A DNA stretch of 51,919 nt, taken from NCBI GenBank assembly GCA_016704435.1, contig JADJAB010000024.1, forward strand, positions 1 through 51,919, in the 5' to 3' direction. The position numbers and the translations under genes were made by a program. Below the pieces are notes generated by a model. It worked only from the letters and a program-made list of their open reading frames with translations, was not told the DNA's origin and did not search any database. Origin of the DNA: Rhodobacter sp. (GTDB lineage: Bacteria; Pseudomonadota; Alphaproteobacteria; Rhodobacterales; Rhodobacteraceae). This document shows, one piece after another, positions 15,895-25,792 of this stretch (positions are counted from its first letter, which is position 1; every line of letters begins with the position of its first letter).

Positions 15895-18800
15895 ATGACC
15901 TCCACCGCCTGGGAAACCATCACCACCCGTTCGCTTGCCGATGAAACCGCGCTGGTCCGCGCCCTGATCGACGCGGCCGCCCTTGCGCCCGCCGACCGGG
16001 CCGCGATTTCTTCCGCCGGGGCCGATCTGGTCGACCGCATCCGCCGCAGCGCCAAGCCCGGCCTGATGGAGGTCTTCCTGGCCGAATACGGGCTTTCCAC
16101 CGACGAAGGCATCGCCCTGATGTGCCTGGCCGAGGCGCTTTTGCGGGTGCCGGACGCCGACACCATGGATGCGCTGATCGAGGACAAGATCGCGCCGTCG
16201 AACTGGGGGCGGCATCTCGGCCGCTCGGCCTCCAGCCTCGTCAACGCCTCGACCTGGGCCCTGATGCTGACCGGCAAGGTGCTGGAAGAGCGCGAACCCG
16301 GCGTGGCGGGCCACCTGCGGGCGGCGGTCAAGCGGTTGGGAGAGCCGGTGATCCGCACCGCCGTGGGCCGCGCCATGAAAGAGATGGGCCGCCAGTTCGT
16401 GCTGGGCGAGACCATCGACAAGGCGATGACGCGCGCCCGCGACATGGAGACCAGGGGCTATACCTACAGCTACGACATGCTGGGCGAGGCGGCCCGGACC
16501 GAAGGCGACGCCCGGCGTTATCACCTGTCCTATTCCAAGGCGATCACGGCGATTGCGGGGGCGGCCAAGGGCAACGACATCCGCACCAATCCCGGCATCT
16601 CGGTGAAGCTGTCGGCGCTGCATCCGCGCTATGAGGTCGCCAAGCGCGAGCGGGTGATGGAAGAACTGGTGCCGCGTGTCCGCGCCCTTGCCGGGCTGGC
16701 GAAGGCGGCGGGCCTCGGCTTCAACATCGACGCCGAAGAGGCCGACCGGCTGGCGCTGTCGCTGGAGGTGATCGAGGCGGTGCTGTCGGACCCGGCACTG
16801 AAGGGCTGGGACGGCTTTGGCGTGGTGGTGCAGGCCTACGGCCGCCGCGCGGGCGCGGTGATCGACTGGCTGCATGATCTGGCCACCCGGCTGAATCGCC
16901 GCATCATGGTGCGGCTGGTCAAGGGCGCCTACTGGGATGCCGAGGTGAAGCGCGCGCAGGTGCTGGGGCTGGCCTCCTTCCCGGTCTTCACCCGCAAGCA
17001 GGCCACCGATGTCAGCTATATCGCCAATGCGAAAAAGCTGCTCGGCATGACCGACCGGATCTATCCGCAATTCGCCACCCACAATGCCCATACCGTTGCC
17101 GCCGTGCTGCACATGGCCGAAGCGGCGGGGGTGGACACAGCCGCCTATGAATTCCAGCGCCTGCATGGCATGGGCGAGCGGCTGCATGACCTGGTGCTGA
17201 CCGACCGCGCCACCCGCTGCCGAATCTATGCCCCGGTCGGCGCGCACCGCGACCTTCTGGCCTATCTGGTGCGGCGGCTGTTGGAGAACGGCGCCAATTC
17301 CAGCTTCGTCAACCAGATCGTCAACGAAGAGGTGCCGCCCCTACGCGTCGCCGCCTGCCCGCTGGACCATATGGAAAAGGCGCCACAGGTGGCCAGCGCC
17401 GCCGTGACGCCGCCGCCGCAGCTCTTTGCGGGCCGGGTGAATGCCAGGGGCTGGGATCTGACCGATGCCGCCGACCTGGCCGCGATCGAGACGGCCCGCG
17501 CGCCGTTCCGCGAGACGCTGTTCGAAGCGGCGCCGCTCCTTGCCGGGCGTGCCGCCGGGGGACTTCGGCTGGATCTGGCGAACCCCGCGACCGGGGCGCT
17601 GGTGGGGCGCGTGCTGACCGCCGGCGCGGCGGATGTGGAAACCGCGCTGCGGCTGGCCGAGCCATGGGCGGCGCCCGCCGAGGTGCGCGCCGAGGTGCTG
17701 CGCCGCGCCGCCGACCTCTACGAGGCCGCCTTCGGCCAGATCTTCGCGCTTCTGGCCCGCGAGGCCGGCAAGACACTGGCCGACGCGGTGTCGGAACTGC
17801 GCGAGGCGGTGGACTTCCTGCGCTATTATGCCAGCGGTGCGGCGGGCTTGCGCCATCCGGCCCGCGGGGTCTTTGCCTGCATCAGCCCGTGGAATTTCCC
17901 GCTGGCCATCTTCACCGGCCAGATCGCCGCCGCCCTGGCCGCCGGGAATTCGGTGCTGGCCAAGCCCGCCGAACAGACGCCGCTGATCGCAGCCCTTGCC
18001 GTGGGCCTGATGCGCGAGGCCGGGGTGCCGGAAACCGCGCTGCAGCTTCTGCCCGGTGACGGCAGCGTCGGGGCGGCCCTGACCCGCGATGCAAGGGTGC
18101 AGGGCGTGGCCTTCACCGGTGCGACCGAAACCGCGCTGCTGATCCGCCGCGCGATGGCCGATCACCTGGACCCCACCGCGCCGCTGATCGCCGAGACCGG
18201 CGGGCTGAACGCGATGATCGTGGATTCGACCGCACTTCCCGAACAGGCGGTGCGCGACATCCTTGCGTCCTCGTTCCAGTCTGCCGGCCAGCGCTGCTCG
18301 GCGCTGCGCTGCCTCTATCTGCAAGAGGACGTGGCGAAGCCGATCACCGAGATGCTGTTCGGTGCAATGGACGACCTGCAGCCCGGCGATCCCTGGGACC
18401 TGGCCACCGATACCGGCCCGGTGATCGACGCCGAGGCGCAAGGCACGATCCGCGCCCATGTCGATGCCGCCCGGGCCGAGGGCCGGGTTCTGAAGGAACT
18501 GCCCGCGCCCGCCACGGGCACCTTCACCGGTCCGACGGTGATCGCGGTTCCCGGCATCGCGGCGATGGCGCGCGAGATCTTCGGCCCCGTCCTGCATGTC
18601 GCCACCTTCAAGGCGCGCGACCTTGGCCGCGTGATCGACGCGATCAACGCCACCGGCTATGGCCTCACTTTCGGCTTGCACAGCCGCATCGACGACCGCG
18701 TGCAGGAAGTGATGGAGCGGCTCCAGGGCCGGCAATGCCTATGTGAACCGCAACCAGATCGGGGCGGTGGTGGGCAGCCAGCCCTTCGGCGGCGAGGGGC

Positions 18801-19339
18801 TGTCGGGGACCGGGCCGAAGGCGGGCGGGCCGGATTACCTGGCGCGCTTCATCCGCGCGGCCGCACCTCCGCAGGGCAAGGCCGGAGAGCCGGTGACCGA
18901 GGCAGAGGTGGTGCGGCGGCTGGCGCAGGTGCCACCGGTGGCGCCGGGCGAGCCCGAGGACATGCCCGGCCCGACCGGCGAGTCGAACCGCCTGGTTCTG
19001 GTGCCCCGCGCCCCGGTGCTGTGCCTGGGCCCCGGCGCCGGGGCGGCGCTGGAACAGGCCGAGGAGATCCGCCGCCACGGTGGCCGAGCGGTCGAGGCGC
19101 CGGACCTTGCACCGCCCGCGCTGACCGGGATGTCCGGCATTTCCGGCGCGCTGTGGTGGGGCGAGCCGGACGCCGGGCGCGGCTATGCGCAGGCGCTGGC
19201 CGCCCGCCCCGGCCCGATCCTGCCGCTGATCGGCGGCCTGCCGGACCGGGCGCATGCCTGCCTGGAGCGTCACGTCTGCATCGACACCACCGCCTCGGGC
19301 GGCAATGCGAAGCTGCTCGCCGACGTGGCCGAGGATTGA
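15895..19339 (+). CDS. putA: bifunctional proline dehydrogenase / P5C dehydrogenase, with one frameshift
   Basis: Oxidises proline to glutamate through pyrroline-5-carboxylate. It starts at 15895 (MTSTAWETITTRS) and would encode about 1147 residues. There is no ribbon-helix-helix domain. The proline dehydrogenase barrel spans about 70-480 (YSKAITAIAGAAKG, RLVKGAYWDAEVKRAQ, YEFQRLHGMGERL, RIYAPVGAHRDLLAYLVRR). The aldehyde dehydrogenase part is about 540-1000 (SPWNFPLAIFTGQIAAALAAG, ETGGLNAMIVDSTA and the catalytic Cys in SAGQRCSALRCLYL). At the GGG run 18726-18728 one extra G shifts the frame. Dropping it gives QAGNAYVNRNQIGAVVGSQPF, then the normal C-terminus to 19339. All else looks intact, so sequencing error is the simplest reading. 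Regulated by the adjacent putR. Confidence 0.9.
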
Positions 19340-19499
19340 GACCGGGCGCCGAGGGTCGCGGGGCAAGGCAAATGCGCGCCCTTGCGGGCGCAAGCCTGTT
19401 GTCTCGGCTCTGGCGCGTGCCGCGCCAACCGCCTCGGTCGCCTGGCCCCGGCGCGACGCACTGACGACAGGGCGCAGGTCTTCGCGACCGCTGCGCCGC

Positions 19500-19600
19500 G
19501 AGTATTTGTTCCAAGATGAAGCGGCAAGCCGTGTTCCGGGCTTCATCTTGGCAGAAGTACTCCGGGGGGGCCGCAGGCGGGGGGCAGCGCCCCCCCCTCG
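19500..19600. repeat. inverted pair of a dispersed intergenic repeat with G/C hairpin
   Basis: A motif beginning CTTCATCTTGGCAGAA and ending TACTC lies at 19541-19563, and its reverse complement (GAGTATTTG..CCAAGATGAAG) at 19500-19521, making a large imperfect palindrome with a 19-base loop. It is followed by a run of Gs and then Cs (19563-19598) able to form a strong hairpin. The same element occurs at 38273 and, degenerate, at 32183. It lies after putA and before the rhomboid gene and may act as a terminator or REP-like element. Confidence 0.6.
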
Positions 19601-19675
19601 ACGTTGGATCGGGGCCGGGTCCGAACGGGACTTCGGGCTTGACCGGCCGGTCCGGATCGGGAAGGGTTCGGCGCC

Positions 19676-20416
19676 ATGTTCCCGATCCGCGACCACAACC
19701 CCTCGGGCCGTACGCCCTATGTCACGCTGGCGTTGATCGCCGTCAACGTGCTGGTCTTCCTGGGCTATTTCACCACCATGGGCGAGTGGCAGGTGATGCG
19801 GTTCTTCATGGCCTGGGGGCTGGTGCCGGCGCGGCTTTCGGCGGGCGAGGGCTACGAAAGCCTGATCACCCACATGTTCCTGCATGGCGGCTGGATGCAT
19901 CTGCTGGGCAACATGCTGTTTCTCTGGATCTTCGGCGACAACCTGGAAGACGAGATGGACCACGCCGGCTTTGCGCTGTTCTACCTGGCCTGCGGTCTGG
20001 CCGCAGCGGGGTTGCAGATCCTGGCCGAGCCGGGGTCCGGGGCGCCGATGGTCGGCGCCTCGGGGGCGATTGCGGGGGTGATGGGGGGCTATCTGCTGCT
20101 TTACCCGAAGGCGCAGGTCGATGTGCTGGTGATCTTCGTGATCTTCTTCCGGATTTTGGTGATGCGGGCCTGGGTCGTGCTGGGCCTGTGGTTCGGACTG
20201 CAGGTGTTTGCCGGGCTGTCCACCCCGACCGATGGCGGCGGGGTGGCCTATTGGGCGCATGCCGGGGGCTTTGCCGCCGGGCTGATCCTGACCCTGCCGA
20301 TCTGGCGGCGGCGCGGCGCTGCCGACCATTGGCGCCGGACCGAGGGCCGCCCGCCGCATCCCGAGGCGTCCTGGCCGCTGCAGAAGACCCATATCCCGCG
20401 GGTGCGCCGGCGCTAG
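19676..20416 (+). CDS. rhomboid family intramembrane serine protease
   Basis: A 246-residue polytopic membrane protein that cleaves substrates within the membrane. The rhomboid fold is clear: ITHMFLHGGWMHLLGNMLFLWIFG in segments near residues 61-86, the catalytic serine in GASGAIAGVMGGY (about Ser 128) and the catalytic histidine in YWAHAGGFAAGLI (about His 195). The L1 loop (residues 30-60) is short, as in bacterial enzymes of the GlpG-like secondary group. The cytoplasmic C-terminal tail is basic and proline-rich. The gene stands alone between putA and a convergent inositol monophosphatase. Substrate unknown. Confidence 0.88.
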   Translation: MFPIRDHNPSGRTPYVTLALIAVNVLVFLGYFTTMGEWQVMRFFMAWGLVPARLSAGEGYESLITHMFLHGGWMHLLGNMLFLWIFGDNLEDEMDHAGFALFYLACGLAAAGLQILAEPGSGAPMVGASGAIAGVMGGYLLLYPKAQVDVLVIFVIFFRILVMRAWVVLGLWFGLQVFAGLSTPTDGGGVAYWAHAGGFAAGLILTLPIWRRRGAADHWRRTEGRPPHPEASWPLQKTHIPRVRRR

Positions 20417-20475
20417 CGTCAGACGAATTTTCGCAGAGAATTCATGCCCCTGCGCCCGGCCGCCGGCGTCAGGCC

Positions 20476-21264
20476 CTAACCGCGAATCACCTTGCACAGC
20501 GGCTCGAACAACCCATCATTCGCAGCGATCAGCGCGCCAGAGCCCAGGGCTTCGGTCCCGTCCCGCAGGCCAGACACCATCCCGCCCGCTTCCTTGACCA
20601 GCAAGAGGCCTGCCGCGATATCCCAGGGATGCAGATCGCGCTCCCAATAGCCATCGAACCGGCCCGCGGCGACATAGGCCAGGTCCAGCGCCGCCGCCCC
20701 CCAGCGCCGCACGCCGGCACAGGCCGGCATCAGCCGGGCCAGATCCTGCAACATGGCCGGCAATGTGGGTCGCGGCCCCCAGGGAATGCCGGTGGCGAAC
20801 ACCGCCTCGTTCAGGTGCCGCCGCCCCGAGACCCGCAGGCGCCGGTTGTCGTTCAGCCAGCAGCCGGTGCCCTTTTCGGCCCAGAACATCTCGTCCTTGG
20901 CCGGGTCGTAGACCACGGCCGAGACGATCTCGCCCTTGTGCTCCAGCGCGATCGACACCGCCCAATGCGGCATCCCGTGCAGGAAGTTCGTGGTGCCGTC
21001 CAACGGATCGACGATCCAGCGCCGGGTCGGGTCCTGGCCCGCCGCTTCGCCGGTTTCCTCGCCCAGCCAGCCATAGGTCGGGCGGCCGCCCATCAGCTCT
21101 TCGCGGATCAGCCGTTCCGCCTCGCGGTCGGCGCGGGTGACGAAATCGCCCGGTCCCTTGGTCGAGACCTGAAGGTTCTCGACCTCGCGGAAGTCCTTGA
21201 CCAGGGCGCGGCCAGCCTTGCGGGCGGCCTTGATCATCAGGTTCAGGTTGGCGCTGCCTTGCAT
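20476..21264 (-). CDS. suhB: inositol monophosphatase family protein
   Basis: A 262-residue Mg2+-dependent phosphatase of the inositol monophosphatase fold. Metal-binding motifs are present: the glutamate in GWLGEETGEAAG near 66-77, WIVDPLDGTTNFLHG near 88-102 and the C-terminal WDIAAGLLLVKEAGG near 210-224. In bacteria this family includes SuhB, which hydrolyses inositol-1-phosphate and also helps rRNA antitermination; which of these applies is not decided by the sequence. The start ATG at 21264 gives MQGSANLNLMIKAARKAGRAL, the normal N-terminus of alphaproteobacterial members. It is convergent with the rhomboid gene. Confidence 0.9.
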   Translation of the reverse strand: MQGSANLNLMIKAARKAGRALVKDFREVENLQVSTKGPGDFVTRADREAERLIREELMGGRPTYGWLGEETGEAAGQDPTRRWIVDPLDGTTNFLHGMPHWAVSIALEHKGEIVSAVVYDPAKDEMFWAEKGTGCWLNDNRRLRVSGRRHLNEAVFATGIPWGPRPTLPAMLQDLARLMPACAGVRRWGAAALDLAYVAAGRFDGYWERDLHPWDIAAGLLLVKEAGGMVSGLRDGTEALGSGALIAANDGLFEPLCKVIRG

Positions 21265-21664
21265 CGCGGAAACTCCGGCTGTTCAAGCGCGGGTTCCTAC
21301 ACGGGGACGCCCGCGAAGGGAAGCCGCGCCACAAGAATTAAGCACCGGGCACGGCCGCCATCGGGTCTGCAGCAGGTCGCGGCATCCGGCCGTCCGGCCC
21401 GGCCGCAGGGCCGCCATCGCCAGCGGCATCCGGACAAAGCGAAAGCAGGTCGGCCCGGCACCATTGCAGGCATGCCGTTCCATATGTCCCAGATGGCAGG
21501 TTGCAGGTGGCAGGTGGCGGGAAAGGTCGTCGGGAAAGGTCGTCGGGAAGACGGGCGTGGAAGCAGTGCCGGTGACCCAGCCGGAGGCTGGCACCACGGG
21601 TCCGGGTTCCCACCGGTCCGGCCAGAAGGCGCAGGCGGCGGCGTCCGGCCCAGCATCGGCCCGG
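21265..21664. repeat. intergenic region with short tandem repeats
   Basis: No convincing gene lies in these 400 bases. It holds a heptamer GCAGGTK three times in a row (21496-21516) followed by a 13-base unit GGGAAAGGTCGTC twice (21519-21544). The sequence around it is GC-rich with no recognised family match. The promoter of the inositol monophosphatase gene must lie at its left end. Confidence 0.5.
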
Positions 21665-22126
21665 TCAGCGGAAGATCGTGACCCTTGTGTTCGCCAGCCC
21701 CTCGGCCCTGACCATCCGGAACAGGATCTTCGCGTTGTCGGGGTGCAGACGGACGCAGCCGTGGCTGGCAGGCCTGCCCAGCTGCTTGATCGCCGTGGTG
21801 CCGTGGATGGCGTAGTTGCCATGGTAGAAGACCGACCAGGGCATCGGCGCGTTGTTGTAGAGCCGGGAGCGGTGGTTCGCCGACAGCGCCTGCGGTATCC
21901 AGCTGCCGGTGGGGGTGATCTTCGGCGCCTTCGCCGTCGACACCGACCATTGATAGAGCTTGCGCCCCTCGTGGAACACCTCCATCTGCTGCCGCGAGAG
22001 CGAGATCCGCACCTCGACCCGCTCGGCCAGTGCCTGGCCTGCCGCGCCGCAGATCAGCAGGGCCAGAACCAGTGCCGTCAGAATGCTGCGCAGCAAGAAG
22101 ACCTCCCGTCGGCGGAAATCCGCCAT
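21665..22126 (-). CDS. L,D-transpeptidase (YkuD domain)
   Basis: An exported peptidoglycan cross-linking or lipoprotein-attaching enzyme. I place the start at 22126 (MADFRRREVFLLRSIL), since it gives a signal peptide (ILTALVLALLICGAAGQALA); an upstream ATG at 22168 would add 14 residues before it. The mature domain has VEVRISLSRQQMEVFHEGRK near the start. The catalytic region reads NYAIHGTTAIKQLG and then SHGCVRLHPDNAKILF, with the His, Ser, Cys and Arg of the YkuD active site. About 153 residues in all, a minimal enzyme without PG-binding domain. Transcribed away from the inositol monophosphatase promoter region. Confidence 0.88.
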   Translation of the reverse strand: MADFRRREVFLLRSILTALVLALLICGAAGQALAERVEVRISLSRQQMEVFHEGRKLYQWSVSTAKAPKITPTGSWIPQALSANHRSRLYNNAPMPWSVFYHGNYAIHGTTAIKQLGRPASHGCVRLHPDNAKILFRMVRAEGLANTRVTIFR

Positions 22127-22183
22127 CGCCGCAGGGTTCCCGCGACGGTGCCGCAAGTCAACCATCAATTCCTTGAGGATACG

Positions 22184-22876
22184 TCAGGATTTCCGCCGTT
22201 GTGGCGGGTTGGCCAGCGCGGCGACTGCCTCGGTCAGCTCGCGGATCAGCTTGCGGCGGATCGCCCGCGGAAAGTCGGCCTGGCTCTCGGCCACCTCGAC
22301 GAAAGCGCCGGGGCCGTGGATCAGATGGTCGTGGAAATAGACGATCAACCCCAGCTCATGCGCCCGGATCGCCAGCGCGTTCACCGTGATCCCCTGCCAC
22401 CCCCCGGCGGCATAGACATGTCTCGGCGCGCGGCCCTGGTTGTTCTGGCCGTCGCCCGCCACGTCGATCACCACCCGCCCGCAATCGGGTGCGCGCGCCA
22501 CCAGGGCCTGGCCGAAGGCCAGCGCCTCGCCCAGCGCGGTCAGCTGGCGCCGTTCCGGCTGGCGTGCCCTGCGCATCACCGCCGCGACCGCCGCCAGATC
22601 GGCCGGAGAGCGGACCACCACCCAATCCACCAGAAGCTCCTGATGGGTCTCGCCGCTCCACTGATAGACCGCCAGCGCCACCTCTCCGGCCGGCGCAAAG
22701 AAGGCCTGCTGCACCGCCCGATCTTCCAGCGCCAGCGCCAACCCCTCGGTCTGGATCGCGAAATCCGCCCGGTCGACCGAGCGCGAGACATCCATCGCCA
22801 GTGCCAGCGCCAGCCGGCAGTCGGCCGCGGCGGGAAGCGGCAGGGCAAGAGCAAGGCCGACGGCCAGCGCCTTCAT
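22184..22876 (-). CDS. exported DUF1194 (von Willebrand A-like) protein
   Basis: A 230-residue protein from the ATG at 22876 (MKALAVGLALALPLPAAADC), with a clear signal peptide. The mature part has the von Willebrand A pattern: a MIDAS-like DVSRSVDRADF in place of DxSxS at about residues 29-39, VALAVYQWSG near 66, LTALGEALAFGQALV, and VVIDVAGDGQNNQG with the conserved aspartate near 140. The order matches DUF1194, a family common in Rhodobacteraceae whose function is unknown; a metal-dependent protein-binding role is inferred from the fold. It sits between the L,D-transpeptidase and the ABC-F gene, all on the minus strand. Confidence 0.82.
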   Translation of the reverse strand: MKALAVGLALALPLPAAADCRLALALAMDVSRSVDRADFAIQTEGLALALEDRAVQQAFFAPAGEVALAVYQWSGETHQELLVDWVVVRSPADLAAVAAVMRRARQPERRQLTALGEALAFGQALVARAPDCGRVVIDVAGDGQNNQGRAPRHVYAAGGWQGITVNALAIRAHELGLIVYFHDHLIHGPGAFVEVAESQADFPRAIRRKLIRELTEAVAALANPPQRRKS

Positions 22877-22962
22877 GCGCGTCCTTCCGGTGAATGCCTG
22901 GCGCGATCCTAGACGATCGCCGGCCGTTGCCGAAACGAAAACGCCATCCCGCCGCGGGCGGC

Positions 22963-24486
22963 CTATCCTTCGCCGGTCTGGCTGCGGAAAAACGCTTCCG
23001 GCCCCTCCACCTCGACCAGCCGGGTGCCGTCGATCTGCCAGAACCGCGTGGCCACGGCGCGGACAAAGGCGCGGTCGTGGCTGACCAGCAGGCAGGCCGC
23101 ACCCTGGGCACATAGCTCGGCCTCCAGCGCCTCCTGGCCCTCGATGTCCAGGTGGTTGGTCGGCTCGTCCAGCAGATAGAAATTCGGCCGTTTCAGCCGC
23201 AACAGCAGCAGCGCCAGCCGTGCCTTCTGCCCGCCCGACAGGGCTGCGATGGCGCGGCCCTGCCAATCCGGCGCGATCCCCGCCCCGGCCAACTGGCTGC
23301 GCGCCACCGCATCCGCCTGCGTCAGCGCCGAGACCAGCGCAAAGGGCGTCGCCCGGTCCGGCAGCTCCGCCAGCATCTGGTCCGAATACCCCGGCACCAC
23401 GCTGGGCGCCGCCCGAATCGCGCCCGCCGTCGCGCCCGCCGTCGCCCCCGCCTGTTCCAGACAGGCCAGCCGCACCGCCCGCACCATCTGCGTCTTGCCC
23501 GCCCCGTTCGGCCCCAGCAGCACCACCCGGTCGCCCGGCTCGATCCACAGCCGGCCGCTGCCGAACAGCACGCGCCCGTCGGGTGCCGCAATCCGCGCAT
23601 CATCAAGCGAAACCAACGCCTTGGCGTGGCTTCCCGCGCTTTCCAGCCGGATCGTCCCGGCGCTGCGGTCGCGGTGCGCGGGCTGGGCGGCGGCCTCGAT
23701 CCTGCCGGCCCGTTCGGTCAGCTGCCGGGTCTTGACCGTCAGCAGGTCCGAGCCCGAGTTGATCCCGATGTTCTTCAGCTTCGCCGCCTGCCGCCGCAGC
23801 TGATCGGCACGGGCAAGGTCATTGGCATGACGGCGCGCGTCCGCCGCGTCGGCCTCGTCCAGGGCGGCGCGGGCGGGCGTGTAGGTCAGGGCGAAGTCGC
23901 GGCTTTGGCCGGCCCGCAGGAACAGCGTCCGCGTGGTCGCGGCATCCAGGAATGCCCGGTCATGGCTGGTCAGGATCACCCCGGTCTGGCGCGGCAGGGC
24001 GGCCAGCCAGCGTTGCAGATGGCCGATGCGGGCCAGGTCCAGGTGGTTGGTCGGCTCGTCCAGCAGATACAGGTCCGGCTCGGTCACCGCCGCCCGCGCC
24101 AGCATCGCGGTGCGCTGCCAGCCGCCCGACAGCGCCGCCAGCGGCTGGTCGCGCAACGCCTCGGGCACCGCCAGATCATCCAGCGCGATATCGGCGCGCC
24201 AGTCCTCGTCGGGCACCCTTGCGGCCACCGCCGCACGCAACGGCAAAGGCAGCAGGGCGGCAGGCACATCCTGCGCCACCAGCGCGCAGGTCAGCCCGCG
24301 CGCCCGGGTGATCTCGCCGCCTGTTGGCTCCATCTCTCCGGCAAGGCAGGCCAGCAGGCTGGACTTGCCGCGCCCGTTGGCGGCGACAAGGCCCAGCCGG
24401 TCGCCGGGCTCGACGGAAAAGCCGAGGTCACTGAACAGCGGCTGGCCAAGGGTCAGGCCGAGAAAGCGAGAGGCAAGAAGGCTCAT
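22963..24486 (-). CDS. ABC-F family ATPase
   Basis: A cytoplasmic protein of 507 residues with two ABC domains and no membrane segments, so a ribosome- or DNA-associated ABC-F protein rather than a transporter. Domain 1: Walker A GLVAANGRGKSSLLACL (about 33-49), signature LSGGWQRTAMLARA and Walker B LYLLDEPTNHLD. Domain 2: LLGPNGAGKTQMVRA near 322, LSGGQKARLALLL and FYLLDEPTNHLDIEG. The linker between them (about 200-270) is helical and charged (ADAADARRHANDLARADQLRRQ). The first Walker A has ANGRGKS instead of the usual xNGxGKS form, but keeps the Lys-Ser. The subgroup (Uup-like or other) is not settled. Confidence 0.88.
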   Translation of the reverse strand: MSLLASRFLGLTLGQPLFSDLGFSVEPGDRLGLVAANGRGKSSLLACLAGEMEPTGGEITRARGLTCALVAQDVPAALLPLPLRAAVAARVPDEDWRADIALDDLAVPEALRDQPLAALSGGWQRTAMLARAAVTEPDLYLLDEPTNHLDLARIGHLQRWLAALPRQTGVILTSHDRAFLDAATTRTLFLRAGQSRDFALTYTPARAALDEADAADARRHANDLARADQLRRQAAKLKNIGINSGSDLLTVKTRQLTERAGRIEAAAQPAHRDRSAGTIRLESAGSHAKALVSLDDARIAAPDGRVLFGSGRLWIEPGDRVVLLGPNGAGKTQMVRAVRLACLEQAGATAGATAGAIRAAPSVVPGYSDQMLAELPDRATPFALVSALTQADAVARSQLAGAGIAPDWQGRAIAALSGGQKARLALLLLRLKRPNFYLLDEPTNHLDIEGQEALEAELCAQGAACLLVSHDRAFVRAVATRFWQIDGTRLVEVEGPEAFFRSQTGEG

Positions 24487-24796
24487 GGGACAGGTCCGGA
24501 ATGGCAGGGCAGGGCGGCTTTTGGCCGGAGAATGCCGGGCGGACCGTTCGGGGAATGCGCCGATGGGTCAGCCCTGCGGGATGCGCAGGGCAGGGACAGG
24601 GCCGGGGCAGCGGTCTTCCATCCGTTTCATGATGCCCAGGATGCCGCTTGCCGGGTGATTCGGCCAGCATGCGGATTCGTGGTTAACGGCGCCGACCGGC
24701 GAAGTCGTGCCATACGTTTGCCAGACGTTTGCCAGACGCTTTGCAGACCGCCAAAACCGCCGCCGGCCCTCGGATTAACGCTGCGTCCCCAGTGCC
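24487..24796. other. intergenic region upstream of the ABC-F gene
   Basis: These 310 bases separate the ABC-F start from the metR stop. I see no gene, RNA or hairpin that I can support. The promoter of the ABC-F gene should lie near its left end. The block around 24700-24740 repeats CGTTTGCCAGACG twice with slight variation, of unknown meaning. Confidence 0.4.
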
Positions 24797-25705
24797 TTAC
24801 GCCCCGCGCTGCAATTTCACCGGCTCTGCCCGCGCCAGCCGCAGGAAATGCGCGACGAACGGCTTGGTCGCGTCTTCGTCCCGGGTCGCGCCATACATCC
24901 GCTTGGTGATCACGCCCGGCCCCAGCGGCCGCGTCATATAGTCGGCATTCGACTTCACCTCGCGCATCACCCAATCGGGCAGAACCGCTACCCCGCGCCC
25001 CGATCCGACCAGCATCAGGATCACCGCCGTCAGTTCCGCCGTCCTTTGCGCGCGGGGTTCCACCTTGGCGGGCGTCAGCAGCTCGGAGAACACATCCAGC
25101 TTGTCGCGACCCACCGGATAGGTGATCAGCAGCTGGTCGCGAAAATCCTCGGCCGCAATGAAATCCTTTGTCGCCAGTGGGTTGGAGGACGCGGCGACAA
25201 AGGTCGGGTGATAGTCGAACAAGGGGTTGAAGGTGACGCCGGGCAGCGGCTCGGGGTCCGACGAGATCACCAGATCCACCTCTTCGCGGTTCAGCGCGGG
25301 AAGTGCGTCGAAGGCCAGCCCGGCGCGGATGTCCACGTCGACCTCGGGCCAGGCGTGGCGGAACATTTCCAGCACCGGGAACAGCCAGTCGAAACAGGCG
25401 TGGCATTCGATGGCGATGTGCAGCCGGCCGGTCTTGCCGGACCTGAGCGCGCGGAATTCCTCTTCCAGCGCGTCGATCTCGGGCAGGATACGCTCCGCCG
25501 CCCGCAACATCCTGTGTCCCGCCGCCGACAACCGCATGGGTTTTGATCGCCGCACGAACAGTTCCATCCCCGCCTGCGCCTCCAGCCCCGCGACCTGATG
25601 CGACAGCGCCGATTGCGTCATGTTCAGAATATCGGCCGCCCGTCCCAACCCCCCGGCCTGATGGATGGCGCGGATCGTCCGCAGGTGGCGCAACTCGACA
25701 TACAT
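24797..25705 (-). CDS. metR: LysR-family regulator, MetR type
   Basis: A 302-residue LysR regulator. The N-terminal helix-turn-helix reads GGLGRAADILNMTQSALSHQ and VAGLEAQAGMELFVR (residues about 18-52), and the ligand-binding domain follows with IAIECHACFDWLFPVLEMF (about 97-115), a segment typical of MetR, where homocysteine is the co-effector. It is divergent from metF, the methylenetetrahydrofolate reductase gene, with 87 bases between. This is a classic MetR arrangement. The start at 25705 gives MYVELRHLRTIRAIHQAGG, the normal LysR N-terminus. Confidence 0.9.
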   Translation of the reverse strand: MYVELRHLRTIRAIHQAGGLGRAADILNMTQSALSHQVAGLEAQAGMELFVRRSKPMRLSAAGHRMLRAAERILPEIDALEEEFRALRSGKTGRLHIAIECHACFDWLFPVLEMFRHAWPEVDVDIRAGLAFDALPALNREEVDLVISSDPEPLPGVTFNPLFDYHPTFVAASSNPLATKDFIAAEDFRDQLLITYPVGRDKLDVFSELLTPAKVEPRAQRTAELTAVILMLVGSGRGVAVLPDWVMREVKSNADYMTRPLGPGVITKRMYGATRDEDATKPFVAHFLRLARAEPVKLQRGA

Positions 25706-25736
25706 GCGGTCAACCTCATAATGATGCTGAGAACCA

Positions 25737-25749
25737 TGAATTTGTCTCA
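25737..25749. promoter_or_regulatory. candidate MetR box between metR and metF
   Basis: TGAA-TTTGT-CTCA matches the MetR consensus TGAA-N5-TTCA at all but one position. A second dyad, TCAT-A-ATGA, lies just upstream at about 25717-25725. The location in the divergent promoter supports the reading. Confidence 0.4.
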
Positions 25750-25792
25750 CGACCCGGTCTGTGCCACAAGGGGGGCAATCAAGGAGACCAGC

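Noticed and set aside
19340..19499. Possible RNA gene or terminator after putA
   Set aside because: A small GCGCCC-TTGC-GGGCGC hairpin exists at about 19375, but there is no U tract and no recognisable RNA family.
18665..20497. A 610-codon open frame on the minus strand opposite putA and the rhomboid gene
   Set aside because: It is an antisense shadow, typical of high-GC DNA. Its translation is rich in Arg, Gly, Pro and Gln without any family motif, while the plus strand gives well-known proteins.
21496..21544. CRISPR-like array
   Set aside because: Units are 7 and 13 bases, directly joined without spacers and without cas genes nearby; simple tandem repeats.
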